This document shows, piece after piece, positions 31,479 to 44,141 of a stretch of 64,000 bases of DNA (position 1 is its first letter; every line of letters begins with the position of its first letter). The notes beneath the pieces were generated by a model that worked only from the letters and a program-made list of their open reading frames with translations, did no database searches and was not told the origin of the DNA. The stretch covers positions 3,162,001 through 3,226,000 of the forward strand of contig CM022369.1 in the NCBI GenBank assembly GCA_011800155.1. Direction: 5' to 3'. This stretch comes from Flammulina velutipes (taxonomy: Eukaryota > Basidiomycota > Agaricomycetes > Agaricales > Physalacriaceae). The position numbers and the translations under genes were made by a program.

Positions 31479-33302
31479 TCACCCTGTGTGCACCATTTCG
31501 CCCACCAACTTGGACAGGGCAAGCCAAGATTCTTCCCCAGGCCACTCCAAATAGTGAGTGTTCGTCACAAACTTCGCAAACGGTACTCCCTGCGACTTGC
31601 ACAAATCCGCGAGAGAAATCAATGAATGCAGGTTATTCCTCGGCATCGTATCATAATCCCTCTCCCTCCGATCCTCATCCGTATGATTACGCATAAATTC
31701 GATAAACTTGCTCGACACCCTATCCAAATGAAGCACCTCCAGCCGCGGAAACGTCCTCGGATGCGTCTCCATCAACTGCGTCAGCGCCACGCAAAAATTA
31801 CGACACGACCGGTTATCCACCGACACCAATACCGTCCTCAGCTTTGGCAGGCTCGTCAACGCCATCTTCCACCACCCCACTGAAAGCTCGAGCCCATCGA
31901 GGGAATGCATGCGCATATCCAGCGCCTCCGCGTCCGGTGTGAGAGTCTTGAACACCCGCCTGCAGATGGAGGTGCGTTGTTTGGATTTGCGCGCGTAGGT
32001 GATGAGGCCGTAGGGAACGTCCTCGGGGAGGGAGGCCCGCGGGATACGACTGAGCTCCGCGTGGGGGTACGCGTTGAAAAGGATGAACGGGCTCGCGCGT
32101 GCGTTGCCTGATATCTCTACGTGGATCGTGCGCGGGCTGGGCACCGACGCGTCCGAGTGGCGGAGCCGCATTGCTAACGGCTGCAGCACGGCCTTGGAGA
32201 ACGTCCGCGGGAAATCGACCGTCGTGTAGGAGAGCAGGTCAAAGCGCTCCACTCGGGGTATGATGATGTGCTGTAGAAGGGAGCTGACGATGGGCTCGTC
32301 TTCGTACACTGTGAGGCTGCGTAGCGCGGGAAGGGTTACCATGGGCAGGTCGGCGCCTTTGGTGTATACGTCCTTGAAGGCTCGGCGCAGACATAGGACT
32401 TCGAGATTGGGTAGTCGGGATAGTGTGTCGAGGCAGGAAGGGAGGTCGAATAGCGCGGTGTTGGTGTTCATGGTGCAGTGGAATTCGGTCAGCGTGGAAG
32501 GAAGGAGGTCAATGGAGAGCTTGACGTCCTCTAGGTCCAGGAGTTGGAGCTGGGGCATTGTGAGAAGGGCAGAGGGGAGTTCGAATGCCTCTTCACCGTT
32601 GGACAATGCATTGCAGCGAATGCAGATGGTTTGTAATGAGGACAAGCCAGAGTCCAACAGAACGTCCATCACCCTGCTGAGATTCTCCCTCTTGACATAA
32701 GAGAAACGAAGCGTCCGGATCCGGGATGCGACTTCGTTCAGCGGCCATGAGGACTGGTACATGTATATATCCTCTCCGTAGTGATGTATATGTAGCGGCC
32801 AGTCTCCCGCTCTCTTCAAGCTACGAAAGAGCGCGCCATAGTTGGAAACGAGGCCGTAGCCGGAGCTCGTACACAAGAAGGACCAGAGAAATCCGTCGGC
32901 CATGAGGAGGTTGTACCATCTGCGACAGACGAGCATGATGCGGCTCCATGAGGAGCTTAGACCATCTTGGAGGTTCGCGTCGAAGCAGTACAGACGAAAG
33001 ATATGGGAGAGGATGTCATCGGGGAGGGTGTAGATTGGGAGCATTGTTCCTCTATGGGTCTTGACCCCGGCGAGGACGGCGTATAGATCGCTGATTACTG
33101 AGTCGAGCTCTGCGCACATATCGAGCGAGGATTCTAGGGCTGGAAAGAGGAGATGCAAAGCTTGCAGTACATCATCTACTGAGCTTCATTGGAGGTGAGT
33201 ATACTTGGTATAGACAAAGATAATGAATGGAACTCACCTTGCGCCTCGCGTTCGAAGTGGCTCGGAGTGAATGAAATCATCGTAGCCGACGAGTATTTCC
33301 AT
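31479..33302 (-). CDS. F-box protein (LRR-like), second copy
   Basis: F-box protein of 589 residues. A short first exon (33302-33238, 21 codons plus 2 nt, starting MEILVGYDDF) is spliced in phase to one long exon (33183-31479). The F-box is near residue 70: IYTLPDDILSHIFRLYCF, then SRIMLVCRRWYNLLMADG and FLWSFL. The remainder is Leu-rich with irregular repeats. It is a paralogue of the gene at 50079-52196: both have a short 5' exon containing the pattern D-x-F-I and R-T-x-x-A-S, an N-terminal LD-x-V-I-x-DLY segment, and the same F-box wording. It presumably recruits substrates to an SCF ligase; the target is unknown. Convergent with NFU1 about 100 bp away. Confidence 0.8.
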
Positions 33303-34198
33303 GTAGTTTGGAACCGTCTATATTGACGATCTGAATGGATTAAATACCGATGGTGGTTTTCGTTAAAGCTGCGGCATTCGGGCCGGTTTGAGCATTTGTT
33401 GTTCTCTTAGACATCCTCTCATGAACCGCCAATTGCTAAGTGCTAAGGGTAAATGGGCATATGTTTGAGTGAATTTTATTATACCATGACCTGAACGGTA
33501 CTCCTCGGATACCGCCACACTTCAGTCTCGTCGGCGTTTCATTTCGTTCTTAAACTGGGTACCGCATTCAAACGCTCTGTATTACAAGTGGACTCCTCGG
33601 AATTCACTCGCCTTTTCATCAACGTATCCTTAGGTACATGCAATATAGCACTGAGGTTATATTTCGCCCTCCGACACCTTTCATTGCTACCGTCCCTCCT
33701 CATTATGTGTCACATTCCGACCCAAGACCAACGTGTGTTTGCCTAGACCTGGCCTTCGGCCTTGTGTGTGTTGCGCTGAATACAATTCTGAGCAGTCTAA
33801 CTCCGCTCGAATTGCCCTATCGATCGGCCATTCAGATTTGCTGCACCGAAGCGGCGCTTAATCACTCGTCGAGCAGATGATCTGCATAAACGGCAGTATA
33901 CCGAGGGGTCTTGATTCGATGACCAGAGTGCGAGTAGAAGGATGGGAGAAGGCCTTCCAATTGGCCTTCGGCAGTGGGATGACATATGTGGATGTGGATG
34001 TCGTGGGAGGGTCCGTGTGTACAGGAAGGCGTGTGCCATGGATGAGTGATAGATAAGCTGGGGAATGAGGGTACCGACGACTATGGGTGTCAATGGATGT
34101 AATGACTGATATGTGTATGCGATGAATAGATGTAAGTACATGGACCAAAGACAAAAAAGAAGGAGGAAATGAAGTATCCAGCGTTGAAAATCACGGCG
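33303..34198. other. Spacer
   Basis: About 0.9 kb without a recognised gene. Several open frames overlap on both strands in a region of simple composition (CAT/ATG-rich near 34090-34140), none with a domain. Confidence 0.45.
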
Positions 34199-34657
34199 TT
34201 ATGCGTGTTCTGGTGGTAGGACAAAGTCCAGGATGGCGAGGAAGTCGGTTAAGGGTAGGAGACCTTCGTACTGCATGGTCTTGAGCAGCTTCCGTGTCCA
34301 CGCGCGTGGGAGATCCTTGGGGAACATTCGCTTCGTCGTGGCCTCGTGAATATCAATCTCGGATGCCATCTCTAAGATCTGTTCCCGCTGGTCGCGAGTA
34401 AAGGTGCCCATTGGGTAGCGGGCGATGACTGCTGAGGTTGATTGGGCCTCTAAGATGTTGGGCTCTTTGTACATGTATCCTCTGCATTCGAGCTGGACGA
34501 CTTGGCGGACTAGATGGCCGTTGACCCAGTACACGCGCGCGTGACGTGGTGCAGAGGAGCACTGCTCGCATAGATAAGCCTCTATAAAGACTTGCTTGTC
34601 TGATTCGTCGTCGGGGAACTCTAGAGAGAGGGGAGTGATGTTCTGGAGGAGGTTCAT
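34199..34657 (-). CDS. Uncharacterised 152-residue protein
   Basis: Single open frame MNLLQNITPLSLEF...VLPPEHA. It has two Cys in CEQCSS and a Cys in LECRGYMY, with mixed charged/hydrophobic composition and a plausible amphipathic helix near REQILEMASEIDIHEA. No domain is recognised. No signal peptide or membrane segment. Codon use and amino-acid composition look like real coding sequence, and no intron is needed. It faces the spacer upstream of the helicase gene, divergent from it by about 1.3 kb. The function is unknown. Confidence 0.55.
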   Translation of the reverse strand: MNLLQNITPLSLEFPDDESDKQVFIEAYLCEQCSSAPRHARVYWVNGHLVRQVVQLECRGYMYKEPNILEAQSTSAVIARYPMGTFTRDQREQILEMASEIDIHEATTKRMFPKDLPRAWTRKLLKTMQYEGLLPLTDFLAILDFVLPPEHA

Positions 34658-35997
34658 AGCTAGACAGGGAGGTCAATCCAAACGACAGGCCCTATTTAGG
34701 AAGGCCGTACTCATTGCGCTGCGTTCGTTCTTTGTTCTTTCGTGGTTGATGGGAGTTCAGTGAAGAACTAATACCGTTTGTGAGGCAGGAAGGAAGATGC
34801 GAGGTTTGAAAGTACCTTTTGTTTTATGTCCCGAATGGATGGAGGGGAGACGTCAAAGGACGTGCGCCCTGGTCCAGCGAAGTGGTCCGAGCCGGAAGAG
34901 TTCGCCGAGGAACACTGAATGTGCGGCGTAGTTTCCGGTAAAGAGTACCCACGACTGAGACTAAGAATGGATCAAAGCATTAATACAAGTTCACATGTCC
35001 AATGAGGCGCGCGTCAGTCATTTAAAAAGTGGAAGGTGCTGAAAAATGGGGTGCTGATGCGGTGATGCAAGGCTCACCCCCGTAGACAACAATCAGAAAT
35101 AGAAGCTGCAGCGAGAAAGAATTCGAACGGTAATCTGTGTTAGCCTTACCTTCGGAATCTTGATACTCTAGGGAAGGACTTCCAAGAACTTGACGCACCG
35201 ACTTGAAGTTCAGCTCGGGCAGCCTGGGGGCTGCCAGTGGCGGAGATACTGAGGTTGCAGGACGGAGAAAAAATTCATCTACCATTGACTAAACGGGTCT
35301 CCTTGGGTATCGAAGTACGCCAGATTGCTGGAAGCTTTTTTCGGATGAAGAGTCGTGCGGTGTGGGGTCTGGTTGCTGTCGTCGAATTCAATGTTATCAA
35401 TAAGGCGGGACCTAAATTTTGAGTTCTCATGAGCCGCTGCAGACTGGCAAGTCCAACGTTAACCTCTAGGCGATTTAAGTCGATGGATTCATGAAGGGAA
35501 CAAGGGTCCGCCGGAATAGCCCGAATCACTATCTGCCACATGGACTTTTTCCGTCTTCTCTTTGAATCCACATTCATCGACCGAATTGTTGCACATGCGC
35601 TAGGAGCGGCTCTCGGAGGCTAACTCTAATCTCGACGACATTGACGTATGTGTTTGAGGCAATTTTTTGCTTATATGGAACGTGCTTTACCATCGCGTCT
35701 CGCAACGGCGCCAAAGTGGCGCAAGGTTTCTTATTTGGGAAGAGTCAAGTGACCGCGTTGTTCTACAGCTTTACAATGTCTTGCATGTTGTTTTCTAACG
35801 TCCATGGGGATTCTTACCTCTCATTCTTCATCCACCGCGACCGACGACGAGCGCAGCAGGACCTTTTCGGCGCCTAAAAGGCTTCTTCAACTGCAGCGCT
35901 TAGTAGTCTTTTGCGTAAGCATTACCTTTTCATTCTCCTTCACAATCTAAAAAGACTCCGCAAACAGTACCCTGTTCCTCCTTCATATTGAACCAGC
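34658..35997. other. Spacer upstream of the giant helicase gene
   Basis: About 1.3 kb. A 27-codon frame at 35539 and short frames on the minus strand at 35022-35577 were considered, but nothing supports a gene. The right end, with CT-rich tracts and short AG acceptors near 35880-35990, may hold 5'-UTR introns of the downstream gene. Confidence 0.4.
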
Positions 35998-38900
35998 ATG
36001 TCAACTCATCGACTCTACCGGCAAGGCTTGTTTAAGCCTACAGCCTTGCTCTCTGCGGAGGATGTCGATAACGCGCTGCTGGAGTTCGGTGTCACGTTGG
36101 ACGAAGCAAACATACTTGATTTATTGGAGCAAGTCATGCAGCAGGAAACAAACGCCACGCTTGCTCTTATCCTCGCCAGTGCGTGTCATGGCCCTTTCCC
36201 CTGCTCGACGTACTAACTTGTCCTAGACATTCCCGACTATCTCGTCTTATCGTTATTGAACAGATACCCGAACGACGCGTCTATATATGTCAACGGCGTG
36301 TACGATAGACTCATGCAGAACCTCGCCGCCGTATTTGTCTTCCTCCTTCCAGCCACCGCGGATCGAGAAATGAATAGGGCGTTTTTAGCTAACCATAGCA
36401 CAGTTCATACTGCGACCTTCGTCTTGAACGCCCTCGCTACATTCATCCCTCCGAAGCCTTGCAACGGTTTTGAAGACATGGATGAAAATATTCCGTTCCG
36501 TCGAGGCAAGATCAGCCAGAAGAAACTGAAGCGAAGCAAAAGATCTGGCGCTTCCTTACCAGTAGTAGATCTCAAACACTACGACGCTCTTGACATCGAC
36601 GAGCCGCTTATCGCAGCCGACGTTCCAGAGACGATCCTCCTCATCCTCGAAAAGCTCAGAGCGCTGTTGTCTGTTCGTCGCTCCCAAATCAACATGTTAC
36701 CGTCATTGATATCATATCACGCAGTTCTACCTCGATTACCTCCAAGAACCTGACGTGGTCTCTTTCCTGAAAGCCCAGGCTGTATTCGTTCCAGAGCAGA
36801 ATGTCGAAGAGGTCTCATCGCAACCAAAGCAGCAGCCAGATTCCGTTGAGTCTTCAGAGCTGCCATCCGCTTATCCGATGGTCCGACCAATGAAATCGTG
36901 AGCTCGTGTTGACTGCAGTACCGGATCGACCTAATTTTCCTCTCTCTCTTACCAGCGCACTCCACTTTGACAGCCCCGATGGCTTTGGCGCATGGAAGAT
37001 TATCATCGGGAAGAATGCCCACGACGCCTTACGCAGTACGCATAGGAAAGACCTCGCCACATTTGAGATCATCATTCGCAAGATCAAGTGCGTCTGCTTG
37101 TTGTTTTCGTCACCATTGCATGAATAAAGTCCATCTAGGGATCTTTCTACTGGCCACTTTTCCGGCGACAACCAGAAGAGACTGAGTGGAGGCGTCTCGT
37201 CCGATGTAGCGGTGTACGAAGCCAAGATGTCTCGCGACCTTAGACTTGTTGTAAGTCCCTCTCAATCATCGTTATCGCGCTAAGCTAACGAGACTGGCAG
37301 TATCAAATTGATCTCATTCCGTCTGACGATGAGGTGGGTTTTCCAGTCGCACATGCATTAAACTAATAACATACTCGTGTTTAGCACGAACAACAAGCTG
37401 TAAAAATCTTTGGAATCTACACGCACGCGCAGATGGATCATCGACTGTGGGCGTCTATCAGTAGTCAACTACGGAAAAGAGGCCAAGTTTACAGAGATAG
37501 GTAATTCAGACTTTCTTATCAAACTGAACGTATTATCTGAGAAGAACGTTTACAGATGCGCCGTGAGGCGGCGTTCAGACCACGCCGATACTGACATGTT
37601 CGTTCCCGCGATATTCCCCCCACTGTCAGAGATTTCATCCTCCGACGTGGAGAATCTGCCAGATTTACTGCCTAACGACACCGCACAGGTAATGTCGTTA
37701 GCGAAGTTGTAAAATTGTCATCACTGACGATTTCCTTTACTTAGGTCCATTCTCGCCTTGTGTACGTCGTGATGTATCCCATGAACCGAGGAGACTTGTT
37801 GAACATGACTATGTAGCGTGGAGAAATTCGTGACGTTCTCTCAGGTAAGCGTCCTACTCTGATGTTATGGAATAGTGGCTTATGACTTGTAGCCATTCCT
37901 GAACTGTGAGTATTGCCATTGGTAGGAACGAATGGCTCTGACGCATGGATTCAGCTGTAATGGCCGACCTTGACGTGACTTTGCCTCATCTTGTCTCGTC
38001 AGTCACCTAAATTATCCCTGGCGATTGCTGAATTGCTTTGTCGATAGGTCTCAAGAAAAGAAGATCATCGAGAATCCAACCTCTTGCTATGTTATAGGTC
38101 GTAGTGGTACTGGGTAGGTCTTCTTGCCTATCGACGTGATTCTACTCATGTTATGTCAATGATAGGAAAACGACGACAATGCTCTTCAAGATGCTTCTCA
38201 TCGAGCGAACGTACCACCTAATGGGAGAGAATGTTTCACGCCCGCGCCAGGTCTTCGTCACCAAGTCGCGAATGCTTGCCAAGAAAGTGCAAGAATATTT
38301 TAAAAAGCTGGCATCGTCTTTGAGCCACGCGTCGCAGACATTGGCCGAACTTCGGGAATTGAACGGCACGACTACTCACGATGACATGGACGGAGAGGAT
38401 CATCTTGTTGATGTTGACGACGAAACAGATTGGAGGGTCGATTTGCCCAAGCGATTCAGCGATTTGGAAGACAGGCATTTTCCTTTGTTCATAACTTACG
38501 ATGGCGTATGTCCTTTTGGTTTCGGGTGACCCCATTCTTACACTTGTGCAGCTTTGTGATTTGCTCGAAGGTGATCTTGCAGGCAAAGCGGAAATCCGTA
38601 GAAACAGTACTAGTGCGGAACTCATCACGTTCGAGACCTTCCTTAACTCGTACTGGGGTCACTTTTCCGAGACGATTCGTAAAGGCCTAGGTAATGTTTT
38701 CTGGTTGATTGGTGTCTCCGCTTCCTAATGGTTTCTACTAGATCCTGCACTGGTCTATAGTGAGATCATTGGTACGTAGTTAGTGTTCTTCATCATCCAA
38801 TACCTCGCACTCAATTATGACTCATTACCCTGCCAGGCGTAATCAAAGGATCAGAAGAAAGTCTGTCGCACGAGAAGCGCTACTTGAGCAGTGATGTCTA

Positions 38901-41900
38901 CACGAAACTGAGCGAGCGGCAGCATTCCACCCTTGCAGGTCGTACAGAGGAAGTGTATACCTTGTTCCAAACTTATATGCGTATGAAGAAGACCAACGTT
39001 GAGTACGACGTTGCCGATCGGTATGCTCTTATCTTTATGTCCAGTTGCAATCAGCTTTACCTCGATTTCAGGACACATAAACTCCTCCGGTTTTTTGAGG
39101 ACCATGGGGTTCCAGGACGCAGTATAGATCATCTGTGAGTCTTTGACATTCTTCGTCAGGCTCGGGGCTCACATCTATGTCCAGGTATATTGACGAAGTC
39201 CAAGATAATCTTCTAATCGATACCATGGGTACGCACACACTCCTTTGGACTGTGAAAGGTCATCTCCGCTGACTGACAGCGGATGTACAGTGCTTCGTGC
39301 GCTGTGCTCAAATTCACACGGTCTGTTCTGGGCGGGGGATACTGCACAGACGATCTCCGTTGGGAGCTCATTCCGTTTCGATGGACTCAAGGCCTTCCAG
39401 TTCAGACTTGAGGTTAGCTCTTTGTCGTTCGTATGTGCCATACTGATCATCTGTATCCGAAGACACAGCACCAGAAGAAGCAGAAGCACGGAGTGCCCAT
39501 GCGTGTCGAGGATCCTGAGCTCTTTCAACTAGCCATTAATTACCGCTCTCATGCCGGCATTGTTGACTGTGCACATTCTGTGATCGACTTGATTTCTTTG
39601 TTTTGGTCGGATTCGATTGATCGGCTCTCACCGGAGGTGGGAATCGTCGATGGTTTCAAACCTGTGTTCTTCAGCAACGAGAATCGTGAACAGCTTGAGC
39701 ACTTTATCTTCGGTGACGTGGGGAGTCATATTGAATTTGGGGCCCAACAATGTACGTTGTTGATGGAGAAATTACCGTTTATTGGTCTGACCATACTACG
39801 TGTTTAGGCATTCTTGTTCGAAGCGAAGCGGCCAAAGAGCGATTGTTAAAACAAGTTGGAGAAGTGGGCCTGGTTCTGTGAGCATGTTTGTTCCTGCCAC
39901 CGAGTTGCCGTACTCACATGAGTCAGAACCATCTATGAGAGTAAAGGTCTCGAATTCAACGATGTAAGATCATTGCCGCCTCATCGTTGTAACTGGGGTT
40001 GATCTTATTGGGACAGGTCCTTCTCTACGACTTTTTCAGTGATTCGGTGGTTGGCGCGTCGGCTTGGCGTGTAGTGCTGAATGCCGTGGAAGGAACCAAT
40101 ATACCTGCGCCTACTTTCGATAAGATTCGACACGCCAGCGTTTGTACAGAGGTTAGTATCCTCTGATCATATTCAAGAAACCTTTCTAAATGTCCTGTGC
40201 TTCAGCTCAAATCACTTTACGTCGCCATTACTCGTGCCAGAGAGAATGTTTGGATCGCCGATAGCTCAGAAGAGGGTCGCTCCATGAGGGTTAGTGCGCT
40301 TTCTTGAATGGAAACCTCTGCTTACTCTCCATCTACAGACGTATTGGACGAGCCGGAATCTGGTGCAGGACTTCGCTCCAGGAAAGGACGCGCCCCAATT
40401 AGCTACATCGTCAACAGCCGAAGAATGGGCCGCCCAAGGACGAGAACTCTTTAACCAAAAGCGATACGGGCCGGCAAAACATTGTTATACCAGAGCAAAA
40501 ATTCCAAAGTTGGCGGCGGTAGCGGGCGCCTACTATTCTCGTCAGAAGGCTCGATCTATCGCGAAAGTGAAGCAGACACTGTCGGATCGTCGCTTAGCTT
40601 TTCGAGCCGCCGCTGATGCTTTCTTTGACTGTGCTGCCGCCGAAACGACGGAGTCGGTGAAGACAACGTATCTCCGCAACAGCGCTAAGTGCTTCGAAGA
40701 AGCCAACGATCTGGAGCGCGCTGCGTATGTCTACCGACTAGCAAAGGATTTCAATCGTTCCGGAGAACTCTATCGAGACCTGAAGAAATTCGATGAGGCT
40801 GTTGATATTGTGGAGGCGGAAGAGGACCAGATGCGCCCGGACATTGTCAATAGTATCATCAAGCGTGCACGCCTCGCTTATTTTGACGCCCAAGATATCG
40901 AGTAAGGTTATTTTCTAACGCTTTGGGACTCGATTGTTGATAGGGATTCTTTAGGAAAGGATGTCGACTCTTCGACTCGACCGACGATGCTCTGGAGTAC
41001 CTTGAAGACCGGGGTCTGGATATCGCACGAGCCGACATTCTTTTGTCGCTTGGGGAAATAGCCGCCGCCGCCGAATTGCATTATGCAGAAGGACGTCGGG
41101 AGATCGCTATCTCGTTATTCTTACGGTGTCGTGACGTGCCGAGTCTTCGCAGAGGTGTTCAATGCATAATTGAGGGCCTGTGGCAGCATTGCTCATTTGC
41201 TGTACCTCCCAATGTTGTCAAGACCAATGGTGCTGCACAGGAGCTTCTTGCTTTCATCCCGACCATCAATACCGCTATACTTTCACCATCGGACTCTGAG
41301 CAGGTAAGCAATCTTTCCAATCCCTGGTGTCGTTGGTTTTGATTGTCAATGCAGCTGTCAATGTTCCGCGCTATATCTTCGAACAGCCAGGATGAGCTTA
41401 TGGGTATGGGATTGAGATACTCACAGGCGAATGACTACGCTGCGGCACTGCTTTGCTTGGACCACGTCTTCGCGTGGCGTTTGAAGATCGAATCGGCGCC
41501 GTTACCTGAAGTCATCGACAAGTTGACGAAATTCACCGTCTACGTAGCACTTTTCTCAAAAGTTGCATTTCAGATGGATCCCACGAAGGACGAGTTCATA
41601 GCACGTCTATTCGGGTTTTCACGTATCGCGGAGAACACAATTCTTGTACCCACTTGGGCTACCTTCTTGCACGACGCCATATCTAGAGAGAAGAGCACGC
41701 TACGCGCTCCAGACTTCCATATCGCCGTCGCGGATTTCCAGGCTCACTTCCGCAAGGCACTTTCAGCGAGGTTGCGAAAATTCGCAGAGACGGCTAATGA
41801 GGTTTGCCTTCATAGCAAAGCCTTCTCGCCATGCCTTTCTTTTGTTGTTTTCGGATCCTGTCCACGTCATAATTGTCCGGAAAATCATATTCACGCGAAG

Positions 41901-44141
41901 GATATTGGCCCAGCGTTCTATAACCAACGCGTTCATGTGCATCTATTGCAGATGTTGATTGTCCAGTCTCTCCGCGAGACGTCCAGCAAGGAAGAGGATG
42001 ACCATCGTTCATTCAAGTAAGCAACTCGTCATTTGGTAACTGTGCTATTCTCAATATTTTGCAGGTATCTCATCAGCCGTCTTTACAATGCATTATATCC
42101 TCCCCACATCTCCCTCGGTTCCATTTCCAAACTCGATCTTCTTAGCATGCCAGAAGCAGAGAAGGGCTTGAACTTGATGCGGCACTGGGTTCAATCCCTG
42201 GCATATACGCAGTCATTTCATCCACAAACCCATTTCCTCACAAATATCATCACAATCTCCTCGCTGGCATTCACTTTCGATCGACAACGGGCTCTGGCCA
42301 CGAAATATCTGTATCTAGCGCCGTACTGGGGAGATCGTCCTCCATCTAGATACACCAAGTTCGGAGTCTTCATCATCGGTGATTTATTGGCATCGATGGC
42401 TGGATCAACCTTGGGTGGAGGCACTTTGTCATTGCGGTATGTTTCCATTCATGCCTAGTTCAAGTTGCTCATGTCACATTCTGCTAGGCATGTTCTTGAA
42501 AAGCGTTTGCCCATCAACGTTCCCGTTCTCTGCAATCGGCTCGACTTCCTCTGGTCTTCATACGTGTTGTGCGGCCGGGCAAAAGTATCCAACTTCCATG
42601 ATATCACACTTCCAAAGAGCTGGTTGCTAAAATACTTTTTATGGGACGCAGAACATTTCGGGCCAAAAATGCAAACTAACAACTATCTTCCATTGGTTAA
42701 TTGCATGGCCGGCGTGCTGGAGAACCTCTACACAGGAGGTGATTTAGCTGGTAAGCTTACTCGAATCCTCCGTCAATGAATTGTACCTAATAAACAATAG
42801 ATTATCTTTTGTACGGAACATCGAAAACCATGAGAACTCTGCCTGCAACAACCCGAAATGTATTTATTGCGCGAATGTAGGTCTTGACACTACATACGTT
42901 TACATTGCTGATGTTATGTTGACTTGCAGAATCCAATCTCTTTGTTTGCGTGGGTGCTGTATTTGACGGTAACAAATTTGACTCTGACATGCTTGACGAC
43001 AGTTGGCTACAACATCCAAAATTCCGTCCTACGAGAATGCGTCAGAAATGTTGTGTCTTCGCTTAAAAAGGCTGGTCGGCCGTTCCCGCCTCTATATCGC
43101 GAGTAAGGAGCGACGTCAGACTCTGTGTTTAACATAATGTTGACTTCCGTTACCAGATACATTGAAGCTAGTAATAATTGGGATGGCCTTGCGCGAGTTG
43201 CTCGTCGGTCTTTGGACAACAGTTCAGCCGACGAGATGATCCACTTGCTCGAAAAGAAGAAGATGAAGAGACAAGTAGTCCTCAAAGGTGTTCGACAGGT
43301 CATATTCAATAAGCCCGATGATATCGTTTCCCTTCTCTGTGGCAAGACGCAGAGTGCGCCTCAAGAAGCAGAATCTGTACAGGAGAATACATCGCAGCTT
43401 ACGGCGGCCCCATCACTTCCACTTATTGTCGACGATGAACCCGGACAGGACGACAGCGATGGAGCTGCAGACTCGAGTGACGACGAGCCGGAGGAACAGG
43501 TCGTTATTGAGCGCCTTCCACCAACCCCCGAAGAACAAGCTGCTGCCACGACCATACAAAAGGCGTACAGACGTCTCCTAATCCGTCGTAAGGGCCTGTC
43601 GAAATCTGGTATTGCAGGGACTGTCAACCAGATCTACGCTGCTTGCCTAAACGTCCCAGCCTGGGACCCTTCGTACCGCTATATGCTTCGTGGACCTCTC
43701 GTACACGTCCTTGTTTGTCTCGATTTTGCAAAGACGGACTCCCTTGGCCACAAGAATAGAACGAAGGAACAGCTGAAGAGTGCACAGTCAGCGGAGATGG
43801 AGCAGTTGGATGATCTTTTGACACAGACAAAGTACGTTCGCGATCCCCACCACTAATCCTACCTTGTGTTGACTTGCCTTTCATCTAGTCAAGCACACAA
43901 GGCTATCGTGGGGCTTCAAAAGGCGCTGCAACCGAGTGCCAAGATTCACATGGCTTGCGAGAAGGGAGAACTTTACAAATTGGTTCGTAGAGCGAAGGAT
44001 GTCCTGTGCAGTCTGCCGTTCACACCGTCGTCGGACTTGTCATTGCACCTAATGTTGGGTGTCAAAGGAATACTCACCCCTCGCGTCGTTAGAGTGCGTC
44101 ACGAGAAGCCGAGTTTGAACATGGACGATGATGATTATTAA
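35998..44141 (+). CDS. Giant TRANK1-like SF1 helicase with TPR-like repeats
   Basis: Multi-exon gene encoding well over 2000 residues, of the UvrD/Rep-like SF1 helicase class seen in TRANK1-type proteins. Visible helicase motifs: Walker A GRSGTGKTTT split by an intron (about 38090-38175), a DEVQ-type Walker B in YIDEVQDN (39185), motif III GDTAQTI (39340), motif IV INYRSH (39535), motif V YESKGLEFNDVLLYDFF (39930-40035) and motif VI YVAITRARENVW (40225). The N-terminal part contains a compact region, about 36950-37470, with MSRDLRLVYQIDL and GIYTHAQMDHRLW that resembles a RelE/ParE-like fold. After the helicase come TPR-like helical repeats (40400-41300), a Cys/His cluster FGSCPRHNCPENH (41850) and an IQ motif ATTIQKAYRRLL (43550), before an acidic end. 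The function is unknown in fungi; an ATP-dependent nucleic-acid or RNP role is inferred. Some exon junctions were not resolved individually. Confidence 0.85.

Noticed and set aside
31626..32700. Plus-strand open frames across the second F-box gene
   Set aside because: Antisense shadows of the F-box coding sequence, low in meaningful composition.
35539..35622. 27-codon frame MDFFRLLFES...
   Set aside because: Too short, with no domain and no clean splice partner downstream.
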